The notes beneath the pieces are model-generated. The model was given only the letters and a program-made list of their open reading frames with translations. It did no database searches and was not told the origin of the DNA. DNA of 64,000 nt. Origin: Hirundichthys speculiger (lineage: Eukaryota; Chordata; Actinopteri; Beloniformes; Exocoetidae). Below are positions 58,635 through 64,000 of this stretch, piece by piece. Made by a program: the position numbers and the translations under genes. The DNA lies in the NCBI GenBank assembly GCA_018398805.1, contig JAGFBZ010000673.1:62001-126000 (forward strand). Direction: 5' to 3'. Every line of letters begins with the position of its first letter. Position 1 is the first letter of the stretch.

Positions 58635-59209
58635 GTATATCTATTGCTATCTATCTATCTATGCTAATAAAAGTGGCCCACAGGTCGTTTGCAAAGAGCA
58701 AATGCAAACATAACAAATGCAAAATATATTCACTACATATGTTCTGTTATACCTGAGGTTAATACTCGAGTGATGTGGTATCGCTCTCTGGACACGTGCG
58801 GTTTATTTAAACTGACTGTTAGTTTACAGACTGAGCTATTGTCTTTTTTTTCTTTTTAACTTAAACATATATTTTGTATACTAAATCCTGAGTTGTTAAT
58901 TGTAATTCATCTGTTTACCTTCATAAAAATGTCTCCATTTAAAGGAGTGTGGTTATCCATACTTCCTTCATTACTTCAGCCAGGGAGAGGACAGCGTCTT
59001 ATTTAAAGGTTGTTCACACAATAACAAAAGAAGAGCATTAGAGACCAAAAAAAAAAGAAAAAGAAACAAGCACGTAGTCGATCGATAGCTGTTTTAAAGG
59101 GAATGGATGAGTGACTTGTTGGCCATAGAGAGTAGGTGAGTCAACCACAGTTCCTGTCACTTATCATGTGGAACCCATGACCTTTAATTTTAACTCTTTC
59201 ACTCCCCAG
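58635..59209 (+). other. kcnq5 intron 3
   Basis: 575 bp, gt...ag, starting with a (CTAT)n microsatellite at about 58646-58663. No embedded element recognised. The acceptor is ctctttcactccccag. Confidence 0.85.
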
Positions 59210-59385
59210 ATATCATCGTGCTTATAACCTCAGTTGCCGTGGTTTCGGCTGGTAGTCAAGGTAACGTCTTTGCCACTTCTGCGCTGCGTAGCCTTCGTTT
59301 CCTTCAGATCCTGCGCATGGTGCGCATGGACCGCAGGGGAGGGACCTGGAAACTGCTTGGATCTGTAGTTTATGCACATAGCAAG
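59210..59385 (+). CDS. kcnq5: Kv7 potassium channel, exon 4 (S3, S4 voltage sensor, S4-S5 linker)
   Basis: 176 bp, the conserved exon 4 size. Joined to the G left by exon 3 it reads [20 protein letters not shown], then [40 protein letters not shown]3 is followed by S4, whose Arg residues at the KCNQ spacing ([19 protein letters not shown]) sense voltage. The S4-S5 linker [16 protein letters not shown] couples the sensor to the pore. VVSAGSQGN and ALRSLRF favour KCNQ5 (KCNQ4 has VIAAGTQGN and ALRSMRF). No stop or frameshift. Confidence 0.97.
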
Positions 59386-59565
59386 GTAGGACGTTTATGA
59401 TCCCTGAGCTTGTCTCGGCTGTTGAATTTATATTTCTTTTGCAATTAAGGTGTAAAATGTGGCATGTAGTCGGGGCTTGAGTATCGTGCCCAAGCAGAGG
59501 TACAGCTCACCATTACTGCCTATGCACGTCTGTGAGGAATCATGATTTCCTGTGTGTGTTTGCAG
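59386..59565 (+). other. kcnq5 intron 4
   Basis: 180 bp, gt...ag. The acceptor tract is again UG-rich (cctgtgtgtgtttgcag). Confidence 0.9.
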
Positions 59566-59691
59566 GAGCTGGTGACTGCTTGGTATATTGGGTTCTTGGT
59601 ACTCATCTTCTCTTCCTTCTTGGTTTATTTGGTGGAAAAAGAATACAACAAGGAGTTTGACACCTACGCTGATGCACTGTGGTGGGGCACG
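59566..59691 (+). CDS. kcnq5: Kv7 potassium channel, exon 5 (S5 and pore turret)
   Basis: 126 bp, phase 0 at both ends. It reads [20 protein letters not shown], then [22 protein letters not shown]. It covers S5 and the turret leading to the pore helix. The Trp of TAWYIGF is the residue that retigabine-class openers need in KCNQ2-5 and that KCNQ1 lacks, so sensitivity is predicted. [11 protein letters not shown] and YADALWWGT mark KCNQ5 (KCNQ4: FASFLVYLAEK, YADSLWWGT). The donor ACG|gtgagc is strong. Confidence 0.97.
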
Positions 59692-61780
59692 GTGAGCACA
59701 AGCATTACACCTCCATGCAGACGTGTATAAGATCTGTCTGAAGTCTCTTTGAATGGAGTCGTACTGAAAAACTGAGGCGATCGACTGGTGACTGAGCTTT
59801 ACATCTTATGTGATTTATACATCAGCAAATTTAGCATATAAACAAAACTTCCCTTTTCATATGAAGATCATACGCAAACAGCGGTTTAAGCGGATGAATG
59901 CCAAAGTAATTTTCTCAGCTTCATGATATAAACAGAAGAGCTGTTAAGATTTAGCATGTAAGCATCTATCGCTTATGTCACAGACTCCCCGTATTGTTCT
60001 GGAAAAAAGGAAATGGTATCACTGGAGTCATGCTGCTTTAATCTTACAGCAGTGATGTATTTCCAGTTTCGGTGCGACCTAAATGACAGTGGGAAGACAA
60101 AAGCCAATAAGGAGGACTTTTAAAGTCACACTTAGATGGCTGTGCTGCTCTGTTTCTTCCTACTTCCTCCCTTGAAAATGTGGAAACAGACAAAACACAA
60201 ACAAGAAACGGCCCAATCAATAAATCCAATTTTCTCCCGCTGCCAGGTGAAACTGGCCCGTGGGATGCAGCGCGCTCCCGTACTCTGAGGGCGAGGAGCA
60301 TCTTCCTTTCTCGTTGACAATACGAGCTTTATGCGGCGTGTGAAAAAGTGAGGATGAACCATATTAATATTAAAAAAGTAAAAGTGTTAACACAGAAGTT
60401 ATCAAAGAGAAAACTGTAAGCATCACCAGTGGGCAAGAAAATGTAGAAGTTCCATCCTTTATGTCCATCTTTCATTTATAAATGTTTAGAAAATCTAACT
60501 TTCTTATTGACATCTCTGGATTTGCAGTTTATTCAGCAGATGTTCTATTAATCTTTTCACTCTCTGATTTCCAAAGGTCTCAAACACATTTCGGTCCTTT
60601 TGAGGACCTCGTTAGAAAAGTTGTTAAATCTTGCGGCGCTGATGAAAGTATTTTTCATCTCTCGCTGAGGCCACAAAGTCACCAAGCGAGTTATCCACTT
60701 TTTTGTAGACTTGTTTGAAGTTATTGTAGAAAGCAGTAAATTGAATGATCTCTCAGTGGTGCTGGGTGCTTGAGTAGCTGATAGCTAAAGTCAAGCAATT
60801 AGTGTAACATAAGTTTCCATTAGCTGTTTGGAAAATGTAGTTTAAACTTATGGACGGCTGCTTTTCAAACCAATTGTGTGCTCAGGAAAAGACATTAAAG
60901 CTCTGTAAGAAGTTTAGTTGTGGGTGAATTAGACCGATACAGTGTCTTAAAAACGTGCACACTCAGCCGCCAGCAGACCACCTCAATTTACACACAGCAG
61001 AAACAAGCCGGGAAGGAAATCGGACCTGAGAATGGCAGAGAGAAGCCGATGAATTAGAAATAAAGCGCTATGAGCTCCCACTCCCTTTCACATTTTCTGT
61101 GGGACTTCGGCTTTTGATGGTTTTCTTGCTTTCAAGCACTACCAGGAGGCACATGTGTCTGTCAGGCAAAACCACAATATGATCAAATTTTTGTTGAATT
61201 AGCAAAAACACTGCTCAGATTTTCATTGCAGACTTGTGGGAGATGTAATCTGAAAATATTTCTGGATGATCTCACTCTGCGTGCTGTGTTTATTGCATGT
61301 TTCTGCTCTCCTTATTTATCGGACACTATCGCGGTAACATTGGCTTCAGTAAGCTCAAATAGTTAAAATCCTCACAACATGACGAGAGTACAGATTTCCA
61401 CGAGCTAGAGAAATTAGACCGACTATGAACAGCCCAGTTTACACTGGGACAGTGGCTGGTACCATTTGCATTGCTACTGAGATGTCCACTGCTTTTCAAA
61501 GGAAAATTGGCATGAATACAAATCCTCGGATGGTTGTAGTTATGTTCTCTGTCTATTTACAAGAGATAAGCGGCCCACATCTGCCATCTTCTGCACAAGA
61601 ACAGTGCATTTGTCATGGTAATATGAATTATGATAATGTGGCATTATGTTGTATGAAAACTGACTCTATAAGAGTGTTATTGTTTACCTCATTTAATGGT
61701 AAAATGAACTGTTCATCGTCATGAGTGACAAATAACATGCTCACACTTTATAACTGAATGCAGCTGTAACAAGCAAACCT
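59692..61780 (+). other. kcnq5 intron 5, left part
   Basis: Intron 5 runs 59692-63169 (3,478 bp). This part has no recognised element. Short open frames at 60044-60362 (-), 60482-60718 and 61425-61724 are unsupported. Confidence 0.7.
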
Positions 61781-62977
61781 ATACTGCCTGGCCAAAAAAA
61801 AGTCTCCACCTGGATTTAACTAAGCAAATAGGTACGAGCCTCCTATTGGATAATTACTGATTGAGTGATTACCTTTCAGCTGGCAACAAGTTATTCAACC
61901 CCAACTAGTGCAATCAGTTGCTTCTCATTTCCTAAACAACCATGTCAAAGACACATCCCGTGGTCGTGGAAAAGATGTTAGTCTGTTTGAGAAGGGTCAA
62001 ATCATTGGCATCAAGCAGAGAAAACATCCAAGGGGATTGCAGAAACTACCAAAATTGGGTTAAGAACTGTCCAACGCATTATTAAAAACTGGAAGGATAG
62101 TGGGGACCCATTTTCTTCGAGGAGGAAATGTGGTTGAAAAAAATCCTCAATGATCGTGATCGGCGATCACATGTTTGGTGAGATCAAATAGAAGAAAAAC
62201 AACAGTAGAACTCAGGGCTGTTTAATAGTGAAAGTAAGAGCATTTCCACATGCACAATGCTAAGGGAACTCAAGGGATTGGGACTGAACAGCTGTGTAGC
62301 CTTCAAGTTTGCTAGGGAGCATAAAGATTGGACTCTGGAGCAATGGAAGAAGGTCATGTGGTCTGATGAGTCCAGATTGACCCTGGTCCAGAGTGATGGG
62401 AGCATCAGGGTAAGAAGAGAGGCAGATGAAGTGATGCTCCCATCATGCCTAGTGCCTACTGTACCAGCCTGTGGGGGCAGTGTTCTGATCTGGGGTTGCT
62501 GCAGTTGGTCAGGTCCAGGTTCAGCAACAGTATGAGCTCAAAGAATGAGGTCAGCTGACTACCTGAATATACTGAATGACCAGGTTATTCCATCAATGGA
62601 TTTATTCTTCCCTGATGGCACGGCTATATTCTAAGATGACAATGACAGGATTCATTGGGCTCAGATTGTGAAAGACTGGTTCAGGGAGCAGGAGACATCA
62701 TTTTCACACATGGATTGGCCTCCACAGAGTCCAGACCTGAACCCCACTGAGAATCTTTGGGATGTGCTGGAGAAGACTTTGAGCAGCGGTCAGACTCTAC
62801 CATCATCAATGCAAGATCTTGGTGAAAAATAATGCAACACTGGATGGAAATAAATCTTGTGACATTGCAGAAGCTTATTGAAACAAAGCCACAGTGAATG
62901 CGCGCCGTAATCAAAACTAAAGGTGTCCAATGAAATATTAGAGTGTATGACCTTTTTTTTTTTGGCCATGCAATGTG
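61781..62977 (+). mobile_element. Dead Tc1-like transposon in intron 5, about 1.2 kb
   Basis: Starts ATACTGCCTGGCCAAAAAAA and ends in the inverted form TTTTTTTTTGGCCATGCAAT. The transposase lies on + in broken frames. MSKTHPVVVEKM begins at about 61942. WSDESR (about 62361-62378) carries the first catalytic Asp. An in-frame TAA (62632-62634) then precedes DDNDRIHW, which holds the second Asp. [12 protein letters not shown] (about 62728-62763) carries the catalytic Glu. I count 36 residues between the second Asp and the Glu, a DD36E spacing instead of the DD34E of classical Tc1. Many stops make it inactive. It shares ends and 5' sequence with the derivative at 38393-38719. Confidence 0.92.
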
Positions 62978-63439
<462 letters not shown>

Positions 63440-63535
63440 GGCATTCTGGGGTCAGGTTTTGCCCTGAAGGTGCAGGAGCAGCATCGACAGAAGCACTTTG
63501 AAAAAAGAAGGAACCCAGCTGCCAGCCTCATCCAG
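63440..63535 (+). CDS. kcnq5: Kv7 potassium channel, exon 7 (end of S6, helix A start)
   Basis: 96 bp, phase 0. It reads [20 protein letters not shown], then [12 protein letters not shown]. The first residues finish the S6 gate (PAG hinge split across exons 6 and 7). [10 protein letters not shown] is the basic segment after S6 that binds PIP2, and AASLIQ begins the IQ-type calmodulin-binding helix A. RRNPAA fits KCNQ5 and KCNQ2; KCNQ4 has RRMPAA. The remaining C-terminal exons lie beyond the window. The six exons here total 727 bp, or 242 full codons. Confidence 0.97.
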
Positions 63536-64000
63536 GTAGGAACACAGACGCAAACAGCTTTTTCATCTACTGACTTCCTTCTTTTGCAGCATCAGTCTCC
63601 CGGGATCAATATGAATACAAAAAAACAACCTTTGTTTTAACTTGATGTGTAAATGTTTGTGTATTTCTGTGAGCCCAGTGTCTGCTTTGACTCTCTCAAC
63701 CTTCCAGCGTCTGTGTTTGTGTCTCGATAAAAGCATGAAAGCGTCCGTTCTGAATGATGCGCTGCGACATGAAGCTGTTTATTTAGGAGTTTACCTAACA
63801 TGAGCACTCCAATGTCTTTGGCCTTTTCTGGGCCGTCAGGATGTATCGCCGATAATGACTGATGGCTGTGAGGCACGCTGTCGTGTCTCAGGTCCAACAG
63901 TAACACACGTTGGTGGGATTTATGAGCTGTTTCCATGGCAATCATTCCCCGGGCAGACGCTCCTCCAAACCGTCACTCATTGTAATAGACAGGACCAGCT
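63536..64000 (+). other. Start of kcnq5 intron 7
   Basis: Donor CAG|gtagga, then non-coding sequence to the window end. The open frame at 63637-63945 on the - strand has no support. Confidence 0.75.

Overview
The window is vertebrate nuclear DNA, almost certainly from a teleost fish. The only clearly conserved multi-exon gene is a KCNQ (Kv7) potassium channel, on the + strand at the right end. The rest is non-coding sequence full of fish-type transposable elements: Tc1/mariner elements, hAT-type MITEs with 8-bp target-site duplications, Ty3/Gypsy and L2-like retrotransposon debris, and tRNA-derived SINEs. Nothing looks bacterial, viral or plasmid-like.

Gene content. Six consecutive coding exons (55856-63535; 91, 127, 176, 126, 111 and 96 bp) encode mid-S1 through S6 and the start of the calmodulin-binding helix A of a KCNQ channel. 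Paralogue-specific residues fit KCNQ5 best. All splice sites are canonical and all phases join. Exon 1 was not found, so it most likely lies upstream and positions 1-55855 are then part of a very long first intron. Exons after 63535 lie to the right. A second probable gene sits at 6892-7254 on the same strand. It encodes an unrecognised 120-residue single-pass membrane protein with a C-terminal coiled coil, followed by a 3' UTR with two poly(A) signals. It would be nested in kcnq5 intron 1.

Layout. 1.1-2.1 kb: LTR and gag-start remnant. 4.4-5.0 kb: LINE-leader-like repeat. 6.9-8.0 kb: small membrane-protein gene. 9.6, 13.7 and 22.5 kb: three hAT-type MITEs. 15.7-17.5 kb: a 1.85-kb inverted-repeat element carrying eight copies of a 15-bp box in both orientations. 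24 kb: Tc1 relict. 29.2-31.6 kb: antisense Ty3/Gypsy pol relict (RT, RNase H, integrase) with a 29-copy 20-bp minisatellite inside its integrase region. 31.8-32.9 kb: hAT element with a BED-finger remnant. 33.7 kb: Tc1-type MITE. 36.2 kb: 27-bp minisatellite. 37.8-38.8 kb: L2 fragment split by a Tc1 deletion derivative. 45.2-45.9 kb: antisense LINE reverse transcriptase. 46.2 kb: a microRNA-like hairpin. 50-58 kb: several SINEs and a large MITE. 61.8-63.0 kb: a nearly full-length dead Tc1-like element inside kcnq5 intron 5.

Most interesting observations: the minisatellite repeat unit is the codon string for a conserved integrase motif (HGIPLDI), so the array appears to have been born by amplification of dead integrase sequence; the box-filled 1.85-kb element; the nested membrane-protein gene; and a (GT)11 tract abutting the kcnq5 exon 3 acceptor. 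All calls come from reading the sequence; no database search was possible.
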